DNA of 64,000 nt from Azolla caroliniana (lineage: Eukaryota; Polypodiophyta), in contig JBHGNT010000014.1 of assembly GCA_043228905.1 (NCBI GenBank), forward strand, positions 248,001 to 312,000, read 5' to 3'. Positions 13,031 to 24,250 of this stretch are shown piece by piece. Each line of letters starts with the position of its first letter. The stretch's first letter is position 1. A program made the translations under genes and the position numbers. The notes below the pieces were generated by a model. The model was given only the letters and a program-made list of their open reading frames with translations. It was not told where the DNA came from and did no database searches.

Positions 13031-13512
13031 CTTGTGCAACAATGTTAGAAAGATTAAGGATAGGAAGAACAAGAGTTAGAAGTAATGTGCGAGAGACATA
13101 TGAACATAGATAAGAGATAAGAGACAATGTATGATTTAAGAAGTGAAAATGTATTATAAGAACAAGCTTTATATTAAGAACACAATATTTTACCAAAGGT
13201 ACAATGTCGATCAAAAGATGCGACTTTTCTTTCGCTGAATTCTAGATTTGAACCCTTGACTCCAACTTCAAACCACGAGCCTCTTCCCAAATGAGGTAAT
13301 TTGTTTCTTTGATCATATTATTTCTCTCACTTTCTCTTGATCCCTTTCCCTCACTTGATTCCCCTCTTTTTATAGGTGCCTCCATGCATATAATGCATGT
13401 GAGGGTAAAGACATGTGATGCATGATAGACATTTCACTCATTTGAGGTTCCATGTATCAAAATAGACATGGGATATGTATAATAATGGAAATATATTCTA
13501 AAATAACTAACC

Positions 13513-13765
13513 TAGCCAAGTGGTGTATACCTTGTGCTTGGTATACAAGGTTGAGGGTTCAAGTCTCTCGATTTTACTCAATACAATATTTAGCTTCATT
13601 CTTATATAATGAAGCACATTCTTTATGATACTTTTAAAAATAAATAGCCGAGCATAGTGGCATGTGCATTGTACTTCATATATAAGGGTGTGGGTTCAAG
13701 TTTCTCAAATATTACTAAATACAATATTTAAGTTCATTTTTTATATCGTGAAGCACATTCTTCAC
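13513..13765 (+). repeat. tRNA-derived SINE-like dimer
   Basis: Two diverged units lie about 137 bp apart. The first has a match to a tRNA/Pol III A box (TAGCCAAGTGG, 13513-13523) and a B box (GGTTCAAGTCT, from 13556). The second has TAGCCGAGCATAGTGG (from 13645) and GGTTCAAGTTT (from 13693). Each is followed by the same tail (AATACAATATTTA, then ATGAAGCACATTCTT or GTGAAGCACATTCTT). The A-to-B spacing is about that of a tRNA gene, but no tRNA cloverleaf can be completed. It therefore reads as a tandem tRNA-related SINE. Confidence 0.6.
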
Positions 13766-13919
13766 GACACCGCCTCAGGTTTTTCTTTAGATTCAAACTC
13801 TACAAACCTCATCTCTCCATTTAGAATACCGAACCCTAGTTGGAATCCCTAGTCGTGCCAGAAATCACACAAACCATCAAATCTATTACCTCTGCCCCAC
13901 CCACCTTCCAACCTTGTCC

Positions 13920-15062
13920 TCATAAGAACTTTAGAATTGCACTACATAATCTCAAAAAACAATTGCGACGTATTTATAAATCCCGCGGATAAAAATCTAG
14001 GCACGTACATTCTCTCTAAGGAGTGGTACCTTAACGAATGTCTTAGACAGCTCAACGACAATAACACATATACCCTTGTCAAAGACGCCCCCCTAGAAAC
14101 CCTCCATAGCCGACTTGAGCACCTTTGTTTGAAAGCATCCCTTGTTTGAAAGCATCCCCTCACCTCTCCAAAGAGGAAACTAGATTCCTCCTTTAGAAAC
14201 CCAAACATGGTTTCAGGATATGTCACTTCTACATCATCCCCATAATCCACAAGCCCACTGTTGTAGGACATCCTGTTTGCGGCTACAACTGTGTTTTCGA
14301 AAGAGCCTCTAAATGGTTGCACCATCTACTACATCCTACCTTATCGTCTAAAAAACAACACCTCAAAGACTCCCTAACACTTGTTAAGGACTTAGCGCAC
14401 CACACCTTCCCCAAATTCTGCACGTTATTTCTTTTGATATAGTGTCACTATATCCTAGTATACGTACCATGGAAGGTCTATTAGTTCTTAAAAAATCTAT
14501 CTGACATCACTTCCCACCACACAAAACCAAAATCATTATGAATGTTGCTAAACTTATACTTAGAAATAATTATCTCTCCTCTAATAATGCTTTTTGGGTA
14601 CAAATTAAAGTCACCGCAATGGGTAGCAATTTTGACGTTGTTTACGCTTGCTTATTTCTTTTGCAATTAGAGGATGACAACCCAACTTTCCAAACACTGC
14701 AACTACTCTACTACAAACACTACATCGATGACGCCATAGGAGTTTGGGAAGGCTTCCCCGACACAGTTCACACCTTCTTACACCAATATGGTGTGCCTCT
14801 ACAATAACACATCCGAATTGAATCAACAACCTCCCCTAAAGAGATCACCATCTTGGACGTCGTTTTCTTCAAAGGCCCATACTTCAAAGAATTCGGCATC
14901 CTTGACACCGCATGTCACCAAAAACCTCTTAATGCCTACATATACCTCTCGTGGAAATCCTCGCACCCCATAACACACAAAAGGGCTTCATCACGGGAGA
15001 ACTAAAACGGTATGGTATCCGGGAGAGCTCGGAAAATGGCTACATGGAACTACGAAAAACGT
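13920..15062 (+). mobile_element. Penelope-like retroelement, decayed reverse transcriptase
   Basis: Read across several frames, the order of motifs is that of Penelope-like elements. NPADKNLGTYILSKEWYLNE is followed by FYIIPIIHKPTVVGHPV. Motif A is DIVSLYPSI at about 14435-14465. Then come LILRNNYLSSNN and TAMGSNF (motif B, about 14610), HYIDDAIGVW (motif C, about 14725-14755), ITILDVVFFKG and a KGFITGELKRYGI block near 14985. At least four frameshifts or stops break it, so it is inactive. The sequence is lost abruptly after ENGYMELRK near 15060, exactly where the 1.4-kb inverted repeat begins. No GIY-YIG endonuclease domain is visible. Penelope-like elements are a separate class of retroelements related to telomerase RT; that is family knowledge. 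Confidence 0.85.
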
Positions 15063-15066
15063 CTAC

Positions 15067-16478
15067 GACGTCGAAGATTTACCCCCACAAGAATCGATTG
15101 CTAAATTGATAGCGAAGGAGGTAAAAAAGGTCTTAGGAAACCAGAAAAAACATAACCATGGTATTCCCAAGAACGAAACGACTGTTAGATCAACCACTAA
15201 ACCCAATGGTAATAATAAAGCAGGTAACAACCATAACCAAGAAAAAGGGAATGAAAAGCTTAATGAAAAGCCAAGAGAGGTTAAACCAACCCCTAAACAA
15301 AACAAACCAAACAAGCCAAAAAATGTGCATGGCAACGAGGGCAGGAATGCACAACCTTCCTTTTCAAAAGGAAACTCGAATGCCCTGAGATTTGGTTTGG
15401 GAAAAACTATGAAACTGCGAAATTACCGCAACAGACCACCACAAAACCGTAGAGTGCTGCAAAAACAATGCGGCGGAGTAAACCGATAAGATGCCTCTTT
15501 TGGCTTCCCCTTCTAAATCCTAATGAGTATACACTTCTCTTGTTTCGTAGTAGACACCAATTGAAGTGGAATGTCGGATAACCAACATGGCGATCTACAA
15601 TCTTTCTTACTCACTTTCGCACCATGAGAAGCTTCTCTTAGGTTTAGGGTTGAAGCACATCCCTCCTTCTAAGTTTCTGAACCCACTTTCACTTCAGTGT
15701 GACTTTGTCGTCTTTTCTCAACAGCTTAAGCTACGATGGTTCTTTAAAAGGTCGAGATTATTGTGGGTTTGGGACTCGGAAGAGGGGTGTAGCTTGATAT
15801 GCCCCTTTAAAGAACCATCGTAGCTTAAGCTGTTGAACAAAGACGGCGAAGTCACGCTGAAGTGAAAGTGGGTTTGGAAACTTAGCAGGAGGGTGCGAAA
15901 GCGAGTAAGAACAAAGATTGTGGATCGCCATGTTGGTTATACGACATTCCCCTTCGGTTGGTGTCTTTTTACCAAACAAGAGAAGCGTAACCCGTTAGGA
16001 TTTAGAAGGGGAAGCCAAAAGAGGCATCTTACCGGTTTATTCCGTCGCATTGTTTTTGCGGCCTTATGCGGTTTTGCAGTGGTCCGTTTTGGTAGTTTCG
16101 CGGTTTCGTAGTTTTCCTTGAACCAAATCTCAAGGCGTTTGGGGTGCCTTTTGAAGAGGAAGGTTGTGCATTCGAGGGGGTGTATTTCAGCTTTGATTTC
16201 CAGCCCTCGTTGCCCTTCTCGTTTTTTGGCATGTTTGGTTTGTTTTGTTTAGGGGTTGGTTTAACCTCTCTTGGCTTTTCATTAAGCTTTTCCTTCCCTT
16301 TTTCTTAGTTATGGTTGTTACCTGTTTTATTATTACCATTGGGTTTAGTGGTTGATCTAGCTGTCGTTTCGTTCTTGGGAATACCATGGTTATGTTTTTT
16401 CTGGTTTCCTAAGACCTTTTTTACCTCCTTCGCTATCAATTTAGCAATTGATTCTTGTTGGGTTAAATGTTCGACGTC
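15067..16478. repeat. long inverted repeat, arms about 680 bp, 58-bp spacer
   Basis: The left arm (15067-15748) and right arm (15807-16478) are reverse complements with modest divergence. The innermost 28 bp (15721-15748 against 15807-15834) match perfectly. Each arm, read outside-in, encodes the same Lys/Asn-rich frame containing AKLIAKEVKKVLGNQKK. It is open in the left arm to TAA near 15487 and broken by a stop in the right arm. A transcript through it would fold into a hairpin of nearly 700 bp. The encoded protein was not recognised. The left end coincides with truncation of the Penelope-like element. Confidence 0.9.
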
Positions 16479-16537
16479 TTCCATAACTTGATCTCACTTC
16501 TTGCTTCTTGCAGACATGGCTTGCATTTAAACCTTTC

Positions 16538-16553
16538 CTAAACCCTAAACCCT
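16538..16553 (-). repeat. interstitial telomere-like repeat
   Basis: CCTAAACCCTAAACCC, two plant-type telomere units, lies about 60 bp outside the right arm of the long inverted repeat. Confidence 0.75.
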
Positions 16554-18021
16554 TTGAGTGTCTAAACCTAAGTGGTGATATAGTTTTAGATGAATAGAAA
16601 AATGGAGATGTGGATGAGACCTAGGGGACTGTGGCCTATTAAAGATATGAAAAATATTTAAAACATATTAAAAGTGCTTAGAACATATCAAAGATTATTA
16701 GGATCCATAAGGATCATTAGAAGAAGATTGTAAAAATTGTAGGAGATGTTAGCATCGAGGGTTAGGGGGAATATTTAGATAGGAATTACTTATACATAGA
16801 CGAGTTAATCAAGGTAAGAGAGAGTACGTAGAGAGAAACGAGTCATAAATATTGTTAATAATTTTTTTAGAACGTCTTAAAAAATGAATATGATGATTGA
16901 GGGTAATAAGGAGGGTTTGGGTAAAAAATTCTTAGACAAATATTAGCACTAAGGGAGAATATTTAAGGAACACGAAAAAGATTGGTTAAGAAAAAAGTTG
17001 TGTAGACAAATGCTTAAAAAATAATTACGATTAGGAACAAAATAATTATGATTAAGAAAAAAAGGGGAAACAAGAATGGTTATGATTAAGAGAGATGTTT
17101 TTGATTAAGATGAAAGGGAGTTATTTAAACACACGCTTAAACAAACACTTAAAAGAAATATTTATGAAAAAAGAGAGATTATGATTAAAAAATGATTATG
17201 GTTTAAGAAGAGGGTGATTATAATTAAGAGGGAAGGGGTTGTTTCAACAAAGTACTTAAACAAATGTTTAAACAAATACTTAAAGCAAGGTTATGATTAA
17301 AAGAAAACAGAGGGATTATAATTTTAAAAAAAGGGTCATTGTTAAGAAGAGGATGATTATGATTAAGAAAGGAGTTGTTTAAATGATACTTAAACACATG
17401 TTTAAACAAAAACTTGGACAAAAAATGATTAAACAAGTACTTAAAGAAGGGATTAAAGAAGTACTTAATAAAAATGATTAAATAAGTACTTAAAGAAGGG
17501 ATTAAAGAAGTACTTAATAAAAATGATTAAACAAGTACTTAAAGAACGGATTAAACAAGTACTTAATAAAAATGATTAAACAAGTACTTAAAGAACGGAT
17601 TAAACAAGTACTTAATAAAAGTGATTATACAAGTACTTAATAAAAACTTCGACAAAAAATTAGAAGAGAGTAACACATAGAAGGAATGAAAGTTTTACTA
17701 TCATAAGGCAACGAACGGCAAATGCATTTCGCCTTGATGAAGGCTCTTCAATGCTCGATGTATAAATGATGAAAACTAAGCCTACTAGGTTGCTCTTTTT
17801 ATATGGAGAGGGGGGAGAGTCCTTTGTATGTGGGACATACAAAAGTGTGTACAAAAAGGAAGGGTAAAGAGTGTACACAAGACTTTAGGTGGGGGGTAAG
17901 AGGAATGAGTGTACATAAAACTTGAGGTGGGGGGAAAGGATGAGTGTACTAGGTGGTTTCTTAGTTTTTTACCATTTAGCCAACACGTGAGAGCGGGTGT
18001 AAGGGAACAATATTGAGGTTG
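16554..18021. other. AT-rich repeat region, no gene
   Basis: No coding sequence. It is composed of degenerate GATTA/TTAAACAA-type words that become a regular 49-bp tandem array at 17425-17650. G-rich sequence follows (17805-17940). Confidence 0.5.
17425..17650. repeat. 49-bp tandem array
   Basis: The marker ATGATT or GTGATT falls at 17425, 17474, 17523, 17572 and 17621, a period of exactly 49 bp with about 4.5 copies. Each unit contains two halves built on GATTAAACAAGTACTTAA, so the palindrome AAGTACTT occurs twice per unit. Confidence 0.85.
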
Positions 18022-18282
18022 TCATAGAAGGGGTTTAAGTTTGTTTCTCACGAGCGCAACAATTTGGAGTTTTTTGATGCATGGGGAGTAATGAAGCTTA
18101 AAAACAATGGCTGGAGGTTTTTTGTTGTTGGGTTGGTTGGAGAGTAGTTGGTTTTGTATGCAGTAGGGGATGGTCGAAAAGCACTTGAGTAGGAACTTCG
18201 ATAGGTAGCCCCTAGCTCTCAAGCAGTCGTAGAACTTTTTTCGTAGTTCCATGTAGCCATTTTCTGAGGTCGTGAGAAATCC
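18022..18282 (-). mobile_element. Penelope-like retroelement, C-terminal RT fragment
   Basis: The minus strand encodes TSENGYMELRKKFYDCLRAR followed by GYLSKFLLKCF. This is the block that follows the RT core in Penelope-like proteins, and the first residues equal the point where the plus-strand copy at 15060 ends. The fragment is 5' truncated at 18283, where the right arm of the spaced inverted repeat and CCCTAAACCC-type sequence begin. It runs on to a tail containing KKLQIVALVRNKLKPLL. It has no GIY-YIG domain. Confidence 0.75.
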
Positions 18283-18396
18283 GAACCCCAACCATAAACC
18301 CAAAACTAACCCTAAACCCTCACAATAGGCTCATAGATATTATGTTGGTTATTAATTGGGTTTTGTTAGTATGAGAGCTCATTGGTGGTTGTGTTG
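18283..18396 (-). repeat. right arm of the widely spaced inverted repeat
   Basis: Reverse complement of 12144-12246, including the CTAACCCTAAACCCTCACAA junction. It directly abuts the minus-strand Penelope-like fragment. Confidence 0.8.
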
Positions 18397-18399
18397 ATT

Positions 18400-19190
18400 A
18401 GTTGATGCCATGATTAGTCTCTTCCATCACTATATAAGGAAGAGAGAAAATATGTATATGGTTGTCGATTTTTATAAGGATTGATTAATACACTATACTT
18501 GTGGGATTCACGATTTTCATATCTTCTTCTTGCAATCTTTTCATAACTAACATTATCTCATATTCTTCTTTCTCCTAGTCCAAAACCCTAGTAGTTCCCA
18601 CCCGACTCACGCAAACGATCTAGCGTCGAAAGGCACGACACAAGTGGTGATGTTCGAGCGAATGCTACAAGAACAACGTGCAATGTTGGAGATTGCGGTG
18701 GTAGTAGAGCGGCTTGTGCAACGGAATGGGCAATTCAACGGGAAGGATGTGTCACGATATTTGCGAGATTACAAGGCGAAAATGCTATGGTGCGGAATAT
18801 CGGAAGGATTACAGGTGACATCCTTCAATCGAGTGGCTACGAATGGGCTTTAAGGGAGTATCCACGGGATACGACCACAAAATTCAACGTGGGAAACATT
18901 TGAAGGAGCGCTAAAGACCATGTTCGCCATCGAGGACTCCTCCAAGGCAACGCGAAGGGGATTCAAAGATTGGGTGGAATTGCCAGACAAGGGGTTGAAG
19001 GTCCTCAATGTGTTTTCGGCATTCGAAAGTCGAACGTATCCATTTTTAATTATCCTCAAGTTGAGGATCGATCTCATCTTCTTTGGATTGACTAAGTCAA
19101 TACAAAGGGATAGAAAAAGATGTAGTACCATGTATGAGATCAAGATTATGGTAAAAAATAAATGTAAGTATTGGCATATGTGGTAGTTGT
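18400..19190 (+). mobile_element. LTR-retrotransposon leader and gag fragment
   Basis: The plus strand encodes gag-type sequence in two frames. At 18644-18850 it contains NGQFNGKDVSRYLRDYKAKM; at 18920-19186 it contains EDSSKATRRGFKDWVELPDK and then GLKVLNVFSAFESR. These blocks resemble the capsid region of plant LTR retrotransposons. A frameshift or stop separates them near 18852. Upstream, CTATATAAGG (18431-18440) could be a TATA box of a decayed LTR. No protease, RT or integrase follows, so this is a remnant. Confidence 0.6.
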
Positions 19191-20011
19191 CTAGAAAGAA
19201 CATCTCAAAACTCTGATAAGAGTAACAAACAAATTATGTTGGAAGGTTGTCGTCTTAAGAAACCGGTGGTGTGGGCTAAGCTTTTGTCATGATGATCATG
19301 TTATCTCTTCCAAGGTATTAGTCATCCTAATATGTAGTGGTATGGGATGTTGGTGGTAGGTTGGCTATGTCTTTATCATAGCTAGGGGTTGGTTGAGTGG
19401 ATCGGGTTATTTTATCCAATCTATTTACCTTATTTTATTTTATTTTGGTCTATTGATTAGTAATAGACTCTAAACAAGGGGGAGTAAATACATCATCTTG
19501 TCTCATACCCATCTCATATCTTTCATGCTATAGGTGGGGTTCATACTATGTTGACATTGAGAGAAATACTATATCAAGAAGATAGGCGATTAATACTTTT
19601 AACTGTTAGGGTTATGTAGAAGGATTAAGGCCAAAATTCTTGGCTGAGTACAAGAGACCATGCATTTGAGTCATGACAACTTGGGTGCCTTATATTAATA
19701 CATAATGACAATGATTTTCTAAGCAATGCACTGAAAACAACTAACATCATGTTTTTATACCATCGTACATGACCGTATCAAGACTCATCTCAAACTCTTA
19801 TATCAAGTTAAGTACTCAAATATGTTAGGCACTCAAGGCTGTTGATACTCATCCAAACCTCTTGTATCAAGTTAAGTATTCGAATATTGAGAATAGCACG
19901 CGTGGAGAATATCACGAATATCACGCATGGAGAATATCACGAATATCACACACATTTTGTATCGTCTCTTCTCCTCCCCTGCAAACACTAAAGAGGCAGA
20001 CCCACGCAGAG

Positions 20012-20014
<3 letters not shown>
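19191..20014. other. intergenic / promoter side of the GDT1-like gene
   Basis: No coding sequence is supported. A purine tract AACAAGGGGGAGTAAA near 19473 resembles a polypurine tract of an LTR element but is unsupported by an LTR. The last 300 bp carry short repeated words (GGAGAATATCACGAATATCAC, 19902-19948) just upstream of the GDT1-like gene and are the likely promoter region. Confidence 0.35.

Positions 20015-20068
<54 letters not shown>
20015..20068 (+). repeat. (GA)27 tract in the 5' leader
   Basis: About 54 bp of uninterrupted AG dinucleotides end 6 bp before the start codon of the GDT1-like gene. They lie in its 5' untranslated region or core promoter. Plant GAGA-binding BBR/BPC proteins recognise such tracts; their use here is inference. 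Confidence 0.9.
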
Positions 20069-20070
<2 letters not shown>

Positions 20071-20074
20071 CGCC

Positions 20075-20215
20075 ATGTTAGCTTCACTTGCCTGGCAGCA
20101 CAGGCTCAGGAATGATTCCTTTTCATTATCACCCTCCCTTCGGGTTTACCTCGTCTTTCTGCTTGTCTCCTTCCTCGTATCTCCATCCTTGTACGCTCAG
20201 GTAAGTAATTGTGTA

Positions 20216-20254
<39 letters not shown>

Positions 20255-23200
20255 CACCGTCTTTCTGTCTCTCCTCCTCCCCCCCCTACGTTGTATAATG
20301 TTTATTTCATATCCAGTAAGCCGATCTTGCGATTTGATGCAATCTTTCTCTGATCCAGACGATAGAGGAAGACAATGGTGCTCTGAAGGATGACGCCAAT
20401 GCTATTGAAGAAAACACTCAGTCCTTACGCACCAAGGTAAATTCCCTTTTCCCCCTTTCTCGGCTGATTTAGTTGTCCTATGGAAATCGATCTTTCATTT
20501 GTTGTGTGTGAGATGATACTTTCTGTCTGTTTGTTTATATCTTTAAGCTTTTCCATCAAACGGGCCATAATCAAGACGAAGAAATGAGTGACAATTGGCT
20601 GAATGATGATAGTGACGTGTCAAAGGCCGGGGGCTTGCTTGATGCTCTGTTCACGAGCTTCAGTATGATCCTTGTAAGCGAGGTAAAGTCTTTGGAAGCC
20701 AGTGTGATGGCTGTAGTATCATAAGAAAAATCAAGCTTTGAGAGATGGCCTTTACAATGGAGGGATGGCCAGATCTAAATTTAAGAAGCATAAGTTCAGT
20801 TCAAACCTGTATCCAACATTACAGATTTTGTGCAGATTGGTGATGAGACATTTATCATTGCAGCTTTGTTGGCAATGCGCCATCCTCGGTCGATTGTGCT
20901 GTCTGGTGCCCTCAGTGCCCTCGTGATAATGACCGTAAGTTCTCTTTTCTTTGATATATACAGTATACAGGAGATTGCTAGAATATGATGCATTCTACTA
21001 ATCACATGTGCATGCTGTGCTGGGCATAACTTCCGTGCGTTTGAATAGATACTTTCTACAGGGCTTGGAAGGATAGTGCCTAACTTGATATCAAAGAAGC
21101 ACACAAACAATGCTGCTACAGGTGAGGTTGTGTTTGATATATTGAATGCTAAACTGCCTGCATGTGTCCCATGTTATAGAGTGTATTGATTTTATATTGC
21201 AATTCTTGAGTCATGCAGTCCTCTATACTTTCTTTGGTCTGCGATTGCTGTACATCGCATGGAGATCAAGCTCCAAAAGTTCACAGCAGAAGGAGTTTGA
21301 AGAGGTCTGACGTATGTACTGCATTTTCTTTAATTCGATTGATGCACACATTATTTTTGTTGCTGTTTCTCTTTAGTTTTACAGCATCATAATGTCCACC
21401 TATCATGGGGCTAGCCCTTGGTAAAAAGGGGCGGGGGGGAGATGACAGAAATTGTTATTAAAATTCAGGAATGAGGTAGAAGTGCAGAACTTTTTTTTTC
21501 TTAGTTATATAGACAAAATATAACATTTAGGCATGATCATGTGTGGGAATCAGACAAAATGGGTATTGAAATCAAAACTAATTAGGATAACTTCTCACAT
21601 CAGTATGGATATGCCAGTATAGAAAATAGTACGAAAGTAATGAAATAATATGCAAAGATATTGGATGTAAACTTCAGTAGTCCCTCTTGCTAAGGGATCT
21701 GTAGTATTACAACAAATCAATCAATTATATCGGCTCCATCGTGTACTCAAGTCAACCACTGAACTTTGCCCATATCATTGAAAAAGAGATCCAAGCAATC
21801 ATGCACATCTTTGATCTTTTCTGTAATTATGGACAAAGAGAGTGTGCTGTTTCACCGAGGGACATAACTTCACTGCCAATTTCCAAAGGTAGATTTTGTT
21901 TTTGACCTTTTAGATTAGTAACAGGCTTATAGGTTGAGAAAAGTTAGTGCTCTTTATAAGTTATGTGATACCGTTTTTGGCATTTTGTGAAACACAATGC
22001 TCCATTGACAAGAAGTTGAAGTTGGAGAAAAGGGATATTCCACAAATTTTGAAGTCTGTAAATATGAACTCTAAATACCCCCCAAAAATGCAATCAGAGG
22101 TAGTTGAAAATCCTGGTTTCTGAGATGTTGTGGTCTTTACAGCTGTGCATGATTAGAAGTAAAAATGGTGTTTTGGGAGATGATGGTTTGCTTCACACTT
22201 TTTGTGCTATAATACTTCTATTAGTTTTGGGATGGTTCTCGTCACATATTGCTAGTGATATGTGTAAATGTGTGCTTTTCTTATGGTGTTTTTGAAGAAG
22301 GATGGTTTTCCTCGCAAATTTGTGCTTGTATAATTATTTCCAATCTTTTCACTCCATGAGAAAATTGATCAAACGTGTCTTTTTTTTTAAATGGCCGAAT
22401 CTTTAGGTTGAAGAGAAACTTGAATCTGCTCCTCAAGGAAAGACAACATGGAAGAGAGTTCTATCACGATTTTGTACTCCCATTTTCTTAGAGGTAAGGA
22501 CCATGCATGAGCTGTCCAAACTTCTTTATTCATGTTCTGATTCATAAATTCTGATTATCATATTAAACAAATCTCTGATTAATAAGAGATTTGTTTTATC
22601 AATTTATGAAACCATGCACACCAATATATATTGTTACTCATTAAGACCGGGTGGTATGTAGACGAAAAGAAGTTCTTTCTACATGTTATGAACTATTTCA
22701 AGCTTGTATGATAGTGAAAGCTCCTAAATGATGAGGATAAGTTACTTATGAGCTGGATTCATATTTCATGAACGTTTGTATATTATAAACTATTTCCTAC
22801 CGAGTTTGTACGGTAGAGTGACTTTTTGTAGACTCGTAACTGACGAGGATGAGGTGATTATCTCCCTTGCTGTCACTTTATGTTTTAAAATGATTAGAGG
22901 AGCTTCCACTCCTGTATTTTCCTACTTGTATTTTCAGGGCATGACAGTTTCGTTTAACCTATCTCTATATGACTTTCCATCTCCGTATTATAATGGTTTC
23001 GTTGAAGATTATAGAGCACTACCCCGGTTACATTGCAGGAAAATACATGTCCTGGGACATTCTGGAGATTCATCTTTGGGTCCTCAATTATTAGTTGGAT
23101 TGATATCGTACTACATACAAAATGTCATCATCTTTTATGAGGACAAACTCAAGATATGAGCTGGATTGATATCCCACCTGTTGCAAAACATAATAAATTT

Positions 23201-24250
23201 TACTTAATTATGCATATATGTATATGTATATGTATATTGTATATCTATATATGTATATGTATATCTATCCATCTATCTATCTATCCATATATATATATAT
23301 GATAAATTCAAAAAGTATACTTGCTTATTTTTAAATTAACTACAAATGTGTGGTCAAAGTAAAAACTCATAATCCCAACATTAGAAACAAAATTGTGAAA
23401 ACTAGTAATTTAAGCTTCTAATTATGTCCGTTAGGACTTACCCACATTCTAGTTAGAATCATAGTTAGCGAGTTAAGCTTTCAATTTGACCATTTAGGAC
23501 ATGCTCACTTTATGATTTAACAGAAATGAATTATTGTAACTGGCATAACTTATTTTTTAAGCTCACGTGTTCTTTTCAAATATATTGTGCTTAATGCAAA
23601 CTTTCATGTGTTTAAGAACCTCAACTTTGACAAAGCATGTATAGGCAATTCTAGAAATAACCAAGCATTCATCCTGAATTCATGATACATATAGGCATAT
23701 TTTTAGTCATAGTTTTTAATCACTGGTTAATAAGATGAAAAGTTTCTATTATTGTGCCTAATTTCAACTCATCTACCATAATGTGAGATCTAACCTACAC
23801 GTTAGATGATAGTCTAATTTACCCAAAGCAACTGTGTTTACAACTTTCTGAATTAGAAAATTTGGGAGTGACATGTGGCATCACAAAAATAAACATTTCT
23901 TTGCAGGCCTTCATTTTGACTTTCTTAGCAGAATGGGGAGATAGAAGTCAAATTGCAACAATAGCTGTATGTTCTATATTCCGATAAAATTTCTAACTGA
24001 TTTTTTATTTTATTTTCTGTTTTGTAGAATAACAATGTGAATTTGTCTTTGTTACATGTAGCTGGCAACACATAAAAATGCGGTTGGAGTTACAGTTGGT
24101 GCAATTGTGGGCCATACGATATGCACATCAGTTGCAGTGGTTGGTGGACGCTTGTTAGCCATGAAAATCTCACAGAGGACAGTTGCAATGGTTGGAGGTC
24201 TCTTGTTTCTGGGATTTGCATTGACATCTTACTTTTATCCTCCACTATAG
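20075..24250 (+). CDS. GDT1-like (UPF0016/TMEM165) cation/H+ antiporter, Golgi type
   Basis: Nine exons: 20075-20200, 20359-20436, 20548-20682, 20836-20934, 21049-21121, 21219-21304, 22407-22493, 23907-23966 and 24062-24250. All introns are GT-AG, all phases agree, and the protein is 310 residues. It begins with a signal-peptide-like hydrophobic stretch (VYLVFLLVSFLVSPSLYAQ, residues 24-42). Two membrane domains follow, each with the family signature: SEIGDETF (E113 to D116) and AEWGDRSQ (E237 to D240). These acidic residues bind the transported ion. The C-terminus SYFYPPL is typical of plant members. The closest type is Arabidopsis GDT1-like 3 (PML3/BICAT3), a Golgi Mn/Ca transporter supporting glycosylation and cell-wall synthesis. 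ATG 20075 is chosen because it opens the signal peptide right after the GA tract. The last long intron (22494-23906) carries an AT/TATC microsatellite. The gene appears intact. Confidence 0.95.
20219..20250 (+). repeat. (CT)16 tract in intron 1 of the GDT1-like gene
   Basis: 32 bp of CT/TC dinucleotides begin 18 bp after the 5' splice site of intron 1. They are complementary to the (GA)n tract in the 5' leader of the same transcript. Confidence 0.9.
23212..23300. repeat. TATATG/CTAT microsatellite
   Basis: Compound simple repeat of TATATG, TATC and AT units within intron 7 of the GDT1-like gene. Confidence 0.85.

Noticed and set aside
13513-13567. A functional tRNA gene
   Set aside because: A and B boxes match, but no acceptor stem or proper anticodon arm can be drawn; it fits a SINE head better.
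15063-15335. Hydrophobic minus-strand frame that looks like a membrane protein
   Set aside because: It is antisense to the Lys/Asn-rich frame in the inverted repeat; the Leu/Phe content is the complement of Lys codons.
19862-20393. Open frames with Arg-Glu and Ser-Leu repeats
   Set aside because: They are translations of the GA and CT microsatellites around exon 1 of the GDT1-like gene.
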